Below, piece after piece: positions 16,267 through 24,424 of a stretch of 64,000 nucleotides of DNA; positions within the stretch are counted from its first letter, which is position 1; each line of letters starts with the position of its first letter. Source of the stretch: Pseudomonas sp. PB101 (lineage in GTDB: Bacteria > Pseudomonadota > Gammaproteobacteria > Pseudomonadales > Pseudomonadaceae); the NCBI RefSeq assembly GCF_009764265.1, contig NZ_RWIR01000076.1:27947-91946 (forward strand), given 5' to 3'. The notes beneath the pieces are model-generated. The model saw only the letters and a program-made list of their open reading frames with translations, was not told the DNA's origin and made no database searches. The translations under genes and the position numbers were made by a program.

Positions 16267-17892
16267 TCAGGGATATTTGCGCTTGTCGGGGGCCGGCGGG
16301 AAGTACTGGTACAACCAGGTCTCGCTCAGTGTGCGATCGTTGGTGCGGATGAACAGGCGCAGTTCGACGGGCTCCACGCTGTCATTGGTGGGGTACCAGT
16401 CAAACAGGACACGGTAACCTTTGATGTCATCGAGTTTCAGGATGCTGAAATCCTTGACTTCGCCGTTCGAACAAGTGACGACCGGCTCGATGCCCGCGCC
16501 CTCGGGCAAGCGGTCCAGGCCGCCGCCGGTGAAGTCCACGGCGAAGCGACGGGCCCAGACGGGCGGGTAGTGCTCGCCCGGCGCCCAGCCTTCGGTGAAG
16601 CCGCCCATCCCGGAGCGGGTGGCGTTGACTCGCGCCAGCGGTGTGCCGACCGGTGGCAATGCGCTCCAGTAGAGCTTGTAGCCGTAGTTCAGCGAGTCGC
16701 CTGCAGCCACCGGTTTCTTGGGTGTCCAGAAGGCGACGATGTTGTCCATGGTTTCGCCGGTGGTGGGGATCTCCAGCAAATCCACCGAGCCTTCGCCCCA
16801 GGCCGTGGTCGGTTCGACCCACAGGCTCGGGCGGCGGCTGTACCAGTCGACGGTGTCCTGATAGCTGGCGAACTCGTGGTCGGTCTGCACCAGGCCGAAA
16901 CCCTTCGGGTCCGTGTCGGCGAAAGCGTTGAATTGCAGGGTCGCCGGGTTGTTCAGCGGGCGGCAGATCCACTCGCCGTTGCCGCGCCACATGGCCAGGC
17001 GATCGGAGTCGTGGATTTGCGGGTGAATGGTGTCGCACATCCGCCGTTCGTGGGTGCCGCAGCTGAACATGCTGGTCATCGGCGCGATGCCAAGCTGGTC
17101 GATGGCGGTGCGTGCGTTGACGTGGGCGTCGACCTCCATCACCACGCGCTCGGCCTGGCAATCGATATCAAAGCGGTAGGCACCGGTGGCGCTCGGCGAG
17201 TCGAGCAGGGCGTAGACCACGAAGCGGGTGCTGTTCTTGTCCGGCGTCTCGAACCAGAACTTGGTGAAGTCGGGGAATTCTTCACGCTTTTTGGCGTAGG
17301 TGTCGATGGCCAGGCCACGAGCCGACAGGCCATATTGGCCAGTGGCATCCACTGCGCGGAAATAGCTGGCGCCGAGGAAGGACACCACATCGTGCTTGTC
17401 CAGTTCAGGGGCCTTGAACAGCTTGAAACCGGAGAAACCCAGGTCGCCCTTGAGCTGTGCGGTGTCGACCGTGGTGTTTTCATAGTTGAACAAGGACGGG
17501 CGGAAATGCACCTCGCGGGCCATCCGGGTTTTCGGGTCGACGCTGTACATGCGCACCGGCTGCTTGAACCCCATGCCGACGTGGAAGAACTGCACGTCCA
17601 GCTGGCCCTTGTTCTCTTTCCATAGCGAATGGTCGCCGTCGTAGCGGATCGCATTGAAGTTCTGCGGCGTCATGCTCGCCAGGGTCGGCGGCAACTGTTG
17701 CTTGGTGTCCTGGTAGCGATTGCTGGCGAGCTGTTTGGCCTGGAGCTTCAGCGCCTCGAAATCGAACGCGCTGGCCTCGCCGTCAGCGGTGCCGCTGGCG
17801 GCCCAGGCTTGGGTGGCCAACAGGCCCGTGGCGGACAAGCCGGTGTAGGCCGCGATAGCCATGGAGGCTTTGAGCAAGTTCCTGCGGTGCAT
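16267..17892 (-). CDS. opgD: Glucan biosynthesis protein D (OpgD/MdoD)
   Basis: A 541-aa periplasmic protein for osmoregulated periplasmic glucan synthesis; OpgD shapes the backbone of beta-glucans. A twin-arginine signal (MHRRNLLKASMAIAAYTGLS) opens the protein from the ATG at 17892; a longer open frame starts 90 bp upstream but places the Tat motif internally, so I reject it. After the signal come FDFEALKLQAKQLA, the MdoG-family conserved LFNYENTTVDTA and GDLGFSGFKLF blocks, and WVEPTTAWGEGSVDLLEIPT. Length fits OpgD, not OpgG. No opgG or opgH is present, so the gene stands alone. A REP remnant follows the stop codon. Confidence 0.92.
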   Translation of the reverse strand: MHRRNLLKASMAIAAYTGLSATGLLATQAWAASGTADGEASAFDFEALKLQAKQLASNRYQDTKQQLPPTLASMTPQNFNAIRYDGDHSLWKENKGQLDVQFFHVGMGFKQPVRMYSVDPKTRMAREVHFRPSLFNYENTTVDTAQLKGDLGFSGFKLFKAPELDKHDVVSFLGASYFRAVDATGQYGLSARGLAIDTYAKKREEFPDFTKFWFETPDKNSTRFVVYALLDSPSATGAYRFDIDCQAERVVMEVDAHVNARTAIDQLGIAPMTSMFSCGTHERRMCDTIHPQIHDSDRLAMWRGNGEWICRPLNNPATLQFNAFADTDPKGFGLVQTDHEFASYQDTVDWYSRRPSLWVEPTTAWGEGSVDLLEIPTTGETMDNIVAFWTPKKPVAAGDSLNYGYKLYWSALPPVGTPLARVNATRSGMGGFTEGWAPGEHYPPVWARRFAVDFTGGGLDRLPEGAGIEPVVTCSNGEVKDFSILKLDDIKGYRVLFDWYPTNDSVEPVELRLFIRTNDRTLSETWLYQYFPPAPDKRKYP

Positions 17893-18311
17893 AAATACAA
17901 CCTGTCGTGAGCAATCCCGCGCCGTTCCTGGCACGTGCTGGATCAGAAATATCGGTTCGGACATGCCTTCGGCCAAACGCAACGGACTTTTTAACAGATG
18001 CCCGATAGCTTAAACCGTTCGATTGCAGAGCAAAATTGATTGATGGCATTGCGCTGGCTCGGCAATGAAACAAGACATGTCGGGAAACAATTCCGACAGT
18101 GGTTTCTGATTTAGAGGGCATTTCTGCTTTTTTCGACTAATTACTCTAAAAACTGCTTTTCAGCGCCCGGAATATTTCTATTCTGTGCACATGACCGGTT
18201 TATGCCCTTCGGGCCGGTGCGGTTCAGTTGGCACGAGTCGCTGCTGAAAAAGGGTTAGGGCGATGCGGTTTTTTTGCAGTTTTCTTTGACGTATAGAGAA
18301 GGACATCGTCC
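17893..18311. other. Intergenic region between opgD and a divergent small gene
   Basis: These 419 bp hold no convincing open frame. An imperfect inverted repeat TGTCGGGAA-ACAA-TTCCGACA lies at 18078-18098, and a GCCCTTCGGGC mini-hairpin at 18204-18214. It must carry promoters for opgD leftward and the 61-residue gene rightward, but I cannot assign hexamers with confidence. Confidence 0.5.
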
Positions 18312-18497
18312 ATGTCGAAAGTACAAGGCATTACCGAAATGTTGGGAATCTTTCCGTGCCTGGCCATGGGGCGACGCAGGCGTCGGCTCAATAACGAGGA
18401 AATGAAGTTGGTGGAGCGCTATCGGGAGTTGTCAGAGAACGACAGGATTGCGATGAGGTATCTGGTGGATGCGATGAGGAGTGTTTCGAGGTTTTGA
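18312..18497 (+). CDS. Small basic protein, function unknown
   Basis: A 61-aa protein that opens with MSKVQGITEMLGIFPCLAMG and continues into a basic run (GRRRRRLNNEEM) and a helical tail LSENDRIAMRYLVDAM. The tail resembles the end of some XRE-type regulators, but no helix-turn-helix is present. GAGAAGGA lies 8-9 nt before the ATG, a strong ribosome binding site that supports it as a real gene despite its size. A GGGCATCC/GGATGCCC hairpin follows the stop by 8 bp. I do not recognise the family. It might bind nucleic acid through the arginine run; that is speculation. Confidence 0.65.
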   Translation: MSKVQGITEMLGIFPCLAMGRRRRRLNNEEMKLVERYRELSENDRIAMRYLVDAMRSVSRF

Positions 18498-18505
18498 AGA
18501 AAGGG

Positions 18506-18531
18506 GGGCATCCCGTCCTGGCTGGATGCCC
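18506..18531. terminator. Hairpin between the small gene and the toxin gene
   Basis: GGGCATCC (18506-18513) and GGATGCCC (18524-18531) form a perfect 8-bp stem with a 10-nt loop between convergent genes. No U-tract follows on either side, so termination is likely but not certain. Confidence 0.5.
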
Positions 18532-18535
18532 TCAT

Positions 18536-18826
18536 CTACCAATCCTCAGAGCGCTCGGATCGCTGATGCAATACGCGCAGCACTTGTACCTGGCCTTGGG
18601 AAAATCGGTAAGGGGCGATAAAGGGAAAACGGCCAAGTACCAACTCTCGGACATCGGGCATGCCTGAAGGCCTGCCCGAGCCGGGAAACTGTTCCAACAG
18701 TTCAAGGGATTGCAACATCGTGGAAATGATTTCGAGAGCGGCTTTTGTGCCAACTACCTTTCGGTAGTGCTCGTTGATGGCTTCGAGATCGCTTTCGGCT
18801 TTTTCAGTCAGTACTACGCTCGGCAC
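18536..18826 (-). CDS. RelE/ParE-family toxin
   Basis: A 96-aa type II toxin of the RelE/ParE superfamily. It starts VVLTEKAESDLEAINEHY, the usual helical hairpin, continues with LEQFPGSGRPSGMPDVRELVLG and ends with FIAPYRF and VQVLRVLHQR, the conserved YR(V/F) and I-L-R-V-x-H-x-R strands. Members either cleave mRNA on the ribosome (RelE) or poison gyrase (ParE); the P-G-x-G-R-P and R-E-L pattern leans to ParE, but this is not decisive. It starts with GTG at 18826, inside the end of the antitoxin gene (23-bp overlap), so it is translated by coupling and kept below antitoxin levels. Confidence 0.9.
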   Translation of the reverse strand: MPSVVLTEKAESDLEAINEHYRKVVGTKAALEIISTMLQSLELLEQFPGSGRPSGMPDVRELVLGRFPFIAPYRFSQGQVQVLRVLHQRSERSEDW

Positions 18827-19052
18827 GTTTTGCCCACTTAGCCTTCACGGCATCCAGATCGGTGAGTTTCCCCGCGTTGGCATCGGCGATGCCGTCACTG
18901 ATGGCTTGCAGATGCCAGGACTCGGCTTCCACATATCGAACCAGTGCACGCTTGAGATGGTACTGACGATCTCTGTCGGTCGCCGCAGCCAATAAATCCA
19001 GCTGCTGAGCCAATTGTTCTTCGACGCGAAAAGACAAAACGGGTGAGGCCAT
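18804..19052 (-). CDS. Ribbon-helix-helix antitoxin
   Basis: An 82-aa antitoxin. The N-terminal VLSFRVEEQLAQQLDLLAAATDRDRQYHLKRALVRYVE (about residues 5-42) is a CopG/RelB-type ribbon-helix-helix DNA-binding domain; the C-terminal tail (DLDAVKAKWAKRAERSTD) is charged and should wrap the toxin. It precedes and overlaps the toxin gene by 23 bp, the standard order. GGAG lies 8 nt before the ATG. An imperfect GGTGT...ACACC palindrome just upstream is the likely autoregulatory operator. Confidence 0.9.
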   Translation of the reverse strand: MASPVLSFRVEEQLAQQLDLLAAATDRDRQYHLKRALVRYVEAESWHLQAISDGIADANAGKLTDLDAVKAKWAKRAERSTD

Positions 19053-19066
19053 GATGGCTCTCCTAA

Positions 19067-19096
19067 GGTGTATACGCTGTAAACGACGTAAACACC
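19067..19096 (-). promoter_or_regulatory. Probable toxin-antitoxin operator
   Basis: GGTGTATACG at 19067-19076 and CGTAAACACC at 19087-19096 match as inverted repeats at 9 of 10 positions around a 10-bp centre. They lie 3 bp upstream of the antitoxin ribosome binding site. A related GTGTGGTAAACACC lies further upstream near 19154-19167. Confidence 0.6.
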
Positions 19097-19216
19097 CTAG
19101 GCCGAGTCGGGATTTTCGTCAACCGCAGGCGTGCATGGGCTGTACGAAACTCTAGTGTGGTAAACACCAACGGGAGAGAGGGATGTGTTGCCGGATGCTA
19201 ATGCATCGGAATGCGG

Positions 19217-21079
19217 TTAGCCGACTTCCCCCACCGCCCGATACGCCTCATCGATCGCCGCATGGGCATAAGCGCTCCAAGCCGCGTCCGAGTTGGCGAT
19301 GCTCACCCGTCCTACTGGCTGACGTGCCAGTTCCATCAGTTTCTCGCTCTCGTCGGCGTCGTCGTACAGGCTGTTGGAGAAGTACGCGTAGCCGTGTGAC
19401 CAGCGGTTGACGGTGATGGCGAGGATGTCGGTTTCGTGGTTGAAGCCGCCAGGGCCGAGCATGCGTTGCAGTTGGTCGCGCAGTTGCGCTTCCAGTTGTT
19501 CGAAGCTCTGGCCGTACAAACGGCCACGGCCGGCGCGGGCCTGGTCGCGGGCGTTCATGCCGCTGTTGGGGCTGGTGGGCACGTAGACCATGTGCAGGCC
19601 GATCGGCTGTGTCGGGTCTTTCGGGTGGTCGTAACCGCCCATGCTCACCGGGTAGTCGAGTTTGATGCGGCTGTAGGGTTGGGTCGCCGCATAGATTTCA
19701 TGCACGCCGAGCTTCTGGAACGACTGCCAGTTGCGGATCACCACCTTGGTGTAGACCAGCGGGAACTTCACGTTCTGGCTCAGGGCATGGGATTGCTCAG
19801 GCGGCAAGTCGCGCAGCAGGTACGGGATGATCATGTTGTAGCAGGCCATGATGCAGTGTTTGCCGCGCACCTGGCTGAGCTGGCCGCCACGGCTGTAGCC
19901 GACGTTCACGCCGCTGCCGACGTTGCGTACGCTCACCGCTGTACTGTTCAGGCGAATGCGTACCGGGGCTTTGGCCTGATCGAGTCTGGCGTAGTCGAAC
20001 GGGGCCAGGACGATGTCGTCCATGGTGTGGCCTGGCGCCACGGCCGGAATCAGGCTGCGCACCAGCAAGCGCGCCAGCGAGGCGTTGCCGTCGGGGAAGT
20101 GGTAGATGTAGGGCTCTTCCATTTCCGCCTGGGCTTCTTCGCTGATCGGCTCCAGATTCATCGCGCTGAAACCTGGGAAACCGACCGAGTAGGCGTCGGA
20201 CGCGGCGACCGCGTCGATGCTCAGGGCCATGAAGTCGTTGGTACGGCTCTGGAAGTACTTCACCGCTTGTGCCGACAGTCCTACGTCCTTGAGCAGGAAG
20301 TCCTGATAGCTGGTGGCTTCCAGGTGGGCGGTTTTTTCCTCGGTGGTTTTGCCGGCCAAGTAATCCTTGGGTGTCATGTGCAAGGCGATCAACGCCTGGC
20401 GGTCGGCTTCCGGCAACGGGAAGTCGTTGATGAAGTCCGGGATGGCGCGGGCGTGCAACTGGTCGGGGGCGATGTCGTCGGCCACCATCGGCGTCGGGTC
20501 GCCGGTCACCAGTTTGTCTTCGCCGAAGTTTTCCTTGTCGAAGAACACCCCGCGGGACAGGCCCAGGCCAGGGTAGAACTGGCGATCAAAGGCTGTCTCG
20601 AAGCGCTTGATGTTCACGCCGAGTTTCTTCAGCAGGCCGTTCACTTCCTTGCTGTACAGATGGTTCGGCGACTGGAAGGCTTCACTGCCGCCGTAGCCGA
20701 TGATCATGCGACCACCGGCGGAGAATTCGTTGCGCTTGGCGTGACCGCCGAAGTCGTCGTGGTTTTCCAGAATCAGGATGCGCGCTTTCGGATGTTTCTC
20801 ACGGTAGAACCACGCAGCGGACAGACCGCTGAGGCCGCCTCCTACCACCACCAGGTCATATTCTTCGGTGATCGGCAGCTTGTCGGTGTCGAAGACCTTT
20901 TTCTCCCAGCCCATCTGGTGGGCAATTTCGAACGAGCCGACGTGGCTGCCCCGCAGGCCGGTGAGGGCCGGTGGGTAGTAGCGCCCGTCGGGGGCGGCCT
21001 GGAGAAGTTGCATAGGAGTCATGCCGGCAGCGATGGTGACAGCGACGCCGTTGAGAAAGTCGCGGCGGGTGATATCCAT
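19217..21079 (-). CDS. spdH: Spermidine dehydrogenase SpdH (FAD, Tat-exported)
   Basis: A 620-aa flavoprotein matching SpdH, which oxidises spermidine to 1,3-diaminopropane and 4-aminobutyraldehyde. It begins with a twin-arginine signal (TRRDFLNGVAVTIAAGM). The FAD Rossmann motif is DLVVVGGGLSGLSAAWFY (about 79-96), followed by ILENHDDFGGHAKRNEF, typical of flavin amine oxidases. The C-terminus has RQPVGRVSIANSDAAWSAYA, the second flavin-contact region. AAGGAAG precedes the ATG by about 5 nt. It is the last gene of the polyamine island: its product, 4-aminobutyraldehyde, is the substrate of the two upstream aldehyde dehydrogenases. The Tat signal implies that cleavage occurs in the periplasm, so the aldehyde would then have to be imported. 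Confidence 0.9.
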   Translation of the reverse strand: MDITRRDFLNGVAVTIAAGMTPMQLLQAAPDGRYYPPALTGLRGSHVGSFEIAHQMGWEKKVFDTDKLPITEEYDLVVVGGGLSGLSAAWFYREKHPKARILILENHDDFGGHAKRNEFSAGGRMIIGYGGSEAFQSPNHLYSKEVNGLLKKLGVNIKRFETAFDRQFYPGLGLSRGVFFDKENFGEDKLVTGDPTPMVADDIAPDQLHARAIPDFINDFPLPEADRQALIALHMTPKDYLAGKTTEEKTAHLEATSYQDFLLKDVGLSAQAVKYFQSRTNDFMALSIDAVAASDAYSVGFPGFSAMNLEPISEEAQAEMEEPYIYHFPDGNASLARLLVRSLIPAVAPGHTMDDIVLAPFDYARLDQAKAPVRIRLNSTAVSVRNVGSGVNVGYSRGGQLSQVRGKHCIMACYNMIIPYLLRDLPPEQSHALSQNVKFPLVYTKVVIRNWQSFQKLGVHEIYAATQPYSRIKLDYPVSMGGYDHPKDPTQPIGLHMVYVPTSPNSGMNARDQARAGRGRLYGQSFEQLEAQLRDQLQRMLGPGGFNHETDILAITVNRWSHGYAYFSNSLYDDADESEKLMELARQPVGRVSIANSDAAWSAYAHAAIDEAYRAVGEVG

Positions 21080-21142
21080 ATTTCTTCCTTGTTGGTGTTT
21101 TTAGATCGCCCCGGCGCCATGTCGGCACCGGGGCGAATGCCG

Positions 21143-22627
21143 TTACCGGCTGACTTTCCAGGCATCGCCCGCAGGTGCCTTGCCGTGGTCATACGGCTTG
21201 GCAATCCACATGTAGAGCAGGCCCAGGCCAATGACGATGGCGGTACTGAGCACCATCGCGTAGTTGATGTACCACGCAGCGTCCGGCGTACGTGGCCAGG
21301 CCATGTTGATGATTGCCCCGACACCATAGACCAGCGCGCCGATGTTCACCGCCCAGCCCCAGGCGCCGAGGGTGAATTTGCCGCTCGGTTTCCAGCCCTT
21401 CATGCGCGCATACAGGGCCGCCAGCACGATCATCTGGAACGCGAGGTAGATACCGATCGCCGCGAAGCTGACGATGGTGGCGACCGCGTCCTGCAGGAAG
21501 AAGCCGAGGATGATGATGAGCGCCGGCAGGACGCCAGAGACGAACAGCGCGGCAACCGGAACCTGAGTCGTAGGAGAAATCTTCTTCAGCAGTCGGCTGC
21601 CGATGACCATTTCGTCACGGGCGTAGGAATACAGCAGACGACTGGCCGCTGCTTGCAGGCTGATCACGCAGGAGATGAAGGAAATCATCACCACACCCAT
21701 CACGACTTTCGAACCCACTGGCCCGAATGCGTTGTTGAGGATGGTGGTTACCGGGTCCTTGTCGGTGCCGTTGATCACCGCTTGCATGTCCGGCACCGCG
21801 AGGATCAGCGCCAGGCAGGCGAACATCGCCGCGACGCCGCCGATGTAGATGGTCATGCGCATGGCAATCGGGATTTGCTTGCTCGGGTTCGGGGTTTCTT
21901 CGGCCACATCGCCGCAGGCCTCGAAGCCGTAATACAGGAACATCCCCGCCAGCGAAGCGGTGAGGAACGCCGGCAGGTACGAGCCGTCGACGCTGATGTC
22001 GAAGGTGTTGAACAACACGCTGAGCGGTTGATGACGCTCGAAGATCAGCAGGTACACGCCAACGATCACCGCGCCGACCAATTCGCAGAGGAAGCCGAAC
22101 ATGGCAATGCGCGCCAGCACTTTGGTGCCGCTGAGGTTGACCAGGGTGGCGAACAGCGTCAGAAACAGGGCGATGATGATGTTGGTGTTGTTGCTCGGCT
22201 CAAAGCCCATCATGGCGGCGAGGTACGGACCGGCACCCACGGCAACCGCCGCGATGGTCACGCACAGGGCGATGGAGTAGATCCAGCCAACCATCCACGC
22301 CCAGCGCTTGCCCACCAGGCGACGGGCCCATGGGTACACACCGCCGGAAATCGGGAACTGCGAAACCACTTCGCCGAAGATCAGGCACACCAGCAACTGG
22401 CCGCAACCGACCAGCAGGTAAGCCCAGAACATCGGTGGCCCGCCTGCGGCCAGGCACAGGCCGAACAGGGTATAAACGCCGACGACCGGGGACAGGTAGG
22501 TGAAGCCCAGGGCGAAGTTTTCCCACAGGCTCATGCTGCGATTGAAGTTGGAGGTGTAACCCAGTTTGCGTAGTTGCTCGGCATCGCTGTCGGCAACGAC
22601 TGCAGAGAGATCGGGTGATGCACTCAT
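21143..22627 (-). CDS. APC superfamily amino acid/polyamine permease
   Basis: A 494-aa transporter with about twelve transmembrane helices. GFTYLSPVVGVYTLFG, GGPPMFWAYLLVGCGQLLV and VSQFPISGGVYPWARRLVG match the amino acid-choline transporter branch of the APC superfamily, whose members move GABA, choline, basic amino acids or related amines. A helix-6-region motif YGFEACGDVAEETPNPSKQIP is well conserved. GGAG lies 9 nt before the ATG. The gene sits between patD and spdH, with 63 bp to spdH, so a polyamine, GABA or 1,3-diaminopropane role is the best guess from context. The actual substrate is not shown by the sequence. Confidence 0.88.
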   Translation of the reverse strand: MSASPDLSAVVADSDAEQLRKLGYTSNFNRSMSLWENFALGFTYLSPVVGVYTLFGLCLAAGGPPMFWAYLLVGCGQLLVCLIFGEVVSQFPISGGVYPWARRLVGKRWAWMVGWIYSIALCVTIAAVAVGAGPYLAAMMGFEPSNNTNIIIALFLTLFATLVNLSGTKVLARIAMFGFLCELVGAVIVGVYLLIFERHQPLSVLFNTFDISVDGSYLPAFLTASLAGMFLYYGFEACGDVAEETPNPSKQIPIAMRMTIYIGGVAAMFACLALILAVPDMQAVINGTDKDPVTTILNNAFGPVGSKVVMGVVMISFISCVISLQAAASRLLYSYARDEMVIGSRLLKKISPTTQVPVAALFVSGVLPALIIILGFFLQDAVATIVSFAAIGIYLAFQMIVLAALYARMKGWKPSGKFTLGAWGWAVNIGALVYGVGAIINMAWPRTPDAAWYINYAMVLSTAIVIGLGLLYMWIAKPYDHGKAPAGDAWKVSR

Positions 22628-22784
22628 GTGTGTTTGCTCCGGAAAATCGGCAGATTTCGGATGTCCGAAACCGTGGCGGGGCCTTGGGAGCGCCGCCCGG
22701 ATCAGTGGTTATTGTTTTGTCTTCTTTGGGGTGGAGCCTGGTGGTGCGTATTGCCGGTTTCTGCCTTGAAACCGGGGTGACCCA

Positions 22785-22810
22785 ATCGCGGGCAAGCCCG
22801 CTCCCACAGG
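22785..22810. repeat. Single REP element
   Basis: ATCGCGGGCAAGCCCGCTCC...CAGG, one REP unit in the gap between patD and the APC permease gene. The rest of the 206-bp gap shows no further clear structure. Confidence 0.85.
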
Positions 22811-22833
22811 GATCGGGTTTGCCTGAAAGGTTT

Positions 22834-24258
22834 TTAATGCTTGAACATCACATGCCGAACGACTGTGTAGTCCTCGAGCCCGTACATGGACATGTCCTTG
22901 CCATACCCGGACAGTTTCTGACCACCATGAGGCATTTCGCTGACCAGCATGAAGTGCGTATTCACCCAGGTGCAGCCGTACTGCAAGCGCGCCGACAGGC
23001 GATGGGCGCGGCCGACGTCGGCGGTCCACACCGAGGACGCCAGGCCGTAGTCCGAGTCGTTGGCCCAGCCCAGCACTTGCGCTTCATCGCTGAACTGGGT
23101 CACCGACACCACCGGCCCGAACACCTCGCGACGGACGATTTCGTCGTCCTGTTGTGCATCGGCCAACACGGTCGGTTCGAAGAAGAAGCCGTTGCCTTCG
23201 ACCGCCTTGCCGCCAGTGATCAAGCGAATGTGCGGCTGGGCGATGGCGCGCTCGACGAAACCGGCAACGCGGTCGCGGTGTTGCGCGGTGATCAGCGGGC
23301 CGAGTTCGGTCGACGGGTCATCCTGCAGGCCGTACTTGATGCTGCTGACGGCGGCGCCGAGTTTCTCCACGAACTTGTCGTAGATGCCTGCCTGGGCATA
23401 GATGCGGCAGGCGGCGGTGCAGTCTTGCCCTGCGTTGTAGAAACCGAAGGTGCGGATGCCTTCGACGGCGGCATCGATGTCGGCGTCGTCGAAGATGATC
23501 ACCGGGGCCTTGCCGCCCAGTTCCATGTGCATGCGTTTGACGCTGTCGGCGGTGCTGGAAATGATGTTCGAGCCGGTGGCGATCGACCCGGTCAGCGACA
23601 CCATGCGCACTTTCGGGTGAGTGACCAGCGGGCTGCCGACACTAGGACCACGGCCGAACACCAGGTTGAGCACGCCCGCGGGGAAGATTTCCGACGCCAG
23701 TTCGGCCAGGCGCAGGGCGGTCAGCGGGGTTTGTTCCGACGGCTTGAGCACCACGGTATTGCCGGCGGCCAGGGCCGGGGCGATTTTCCAGGCGACCATC
23801 ATCAACGGGTAGTTCCACGGCGCGATGGAGGCGATCACGCCCACCGGGTCGCGGCGGATCATCGAGGTATGCCCCGGCAGGTACTCGCCACCGGCCGAAC
23901 CGCTCATGCAACGGCTGGCGCCGGCAAAGAAGCGGAACACGTCGGCAATCGCCGGGATCTCGTCGTTCAGTGCGGCGCTGTAGGGTTTGCCGCAGTTGTC
24001 CGATTCCAGCTTGGCCAGTTCTTCGCCGTGGGCCTCGATGGCGTCGGCGAGTTTGAGCAGCAGCAGCGAACGTTCTTTCGGCGGGGTCTGCGACCAGCTA
24101 TCGAACGCGGCATCGGCAGCGCGCACGGCGGCATCGACCTGGGCTTCGCTGGCTTCGTTGATTTCCACCAGCACACGGCCGAGCGCCGGGTTGAATACAG
24201 GTTGGGCGGGGCCTTCGCCGTCTTGCAGTTGGCCGTTGATCAGTAATTTGGTTTGCAT
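22834..24258 (-). CDS. patD: Gamma-aminobutyraldehyde dehydrogenase PatD
   Basis: A 474-aa NAD-dependent aldehyde dehydrogenase that resembles E. coli PatD (YdcW) almost line by line, including the ending GQKLSGYGKDMS, GLEDYTVVRHVM. It oxidises 4-aminobutyraldehyde to GABA. The catalytic cysteine is in NAGQDCTAACRIYAQ, the general base in MELGGKAPVI and the cofactor site in SIAPWNYPLMM and LTGSIATG. I chose the ATG at 24258 since AGAGG lies 8 nt upstream of it, whereas the ATG at 24264 is only 2 nt from the same sequence. A CA-type motif lies in the leader. It is the fifth gene of a ydcSTUV-patD-like set. Confidence 0.92.
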   Translation of the reverse strand: MQTKLLINGQLQDGEGPAQPVFNPALGRVLVEINEASEAQVDAAVRAADAAFDSWSQTPPKERSLLLLKLADAIEAHGEELAKLESDNCGKPYSAALNDEIPAIADVFRFFAGASRCMSGSAGGEYLPGHTSMIRRDPVGVIASIAPWNYPLMMVAWKIAPALAAGNTVVLKPSEQTPLTALRLAELASEIFPAGVLNLVFGRGPSVGSPLVTHPKVRMVSLTGSIATGSNIISSTADSVKRMHMELGGKAPVIIFDDADIDAAVEGIRTFGFYNAGQDCTAACRIYAQAGIYDKFVEKLGAAVSSIKYGLQDDPSTELGPLITAQHRDRVAGFVERAIAQPHIRLITGGKAVEGNGFFFEPTVLADAQQDDEIVRREVFGPVVSVTQFSDEAQVLGWANDSDYGLASSVWTADVGRAHRLSARLQYGCTWVNTHFMLVSEMPHGGQKLSGYGKDMSMYGLEDYTVVRHVMFKH

Positions 24259-24280
24259 GTTCATGTCCTCTTTGGCGCTT

Positions 24281-24288
24281 TTATTGTT
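24281..24288 (-). promoter_or_regulatory. CA motif (Crc/Hfq type) in the patD leader
   Basis: The transcript would read AACAATAA, an exact AAnAAnAA match, 9 nt before the AGAGG ribosome binding site of patD. It would fit catabolite repression of polyamine use. The sequence is short and could occur by chance. Confidence 0.35.
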
Positions 24289-24305
24289 CTGTAGAAACCG
24301 GATCA

Positions 24306-24408
24306 CTGTAGGAGCGAGCCTGCTCGCGAAGAACGTCAGAGCGCCGCGTTCATCCAGGCAGCCCTCGTCATCGTTAACGTTTTTCGCGAGCAGGCTCGCT
24401 CCTACAGG
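24306..24408. repeat. REPIN: inverted pair of REP elements
   Basis: CTGTAGGAGCGAGCCTGCTC at the left and its inverse ending CTCGCTCCTACAGG at the right surround a 50-bp spacer. It lies between patD and ydcV, inside the presumed operon. Confidence 0.9.
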
Positions 24409-24424
24409 AGATGTTGGTCGTCAG

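Noticed and set aside
18228..18244. TTGGCACGAGTCGCTGC as a second sigma-54 promoter
   Set aside because: The -24 half fits, but the GG-to-GC distance is 11 nt instead of 10 (or 8 to the nearer GC). There is also no activator site nearby.
19436..22573. Open frame of 1045 codons on the plus strand
   Set aside because: It is antisense to spdH and the APC permease gene, both of which have clear motifs and ribosome binding sites. The frame is open because of GC-rich third positions and its product has no recognisable domain.
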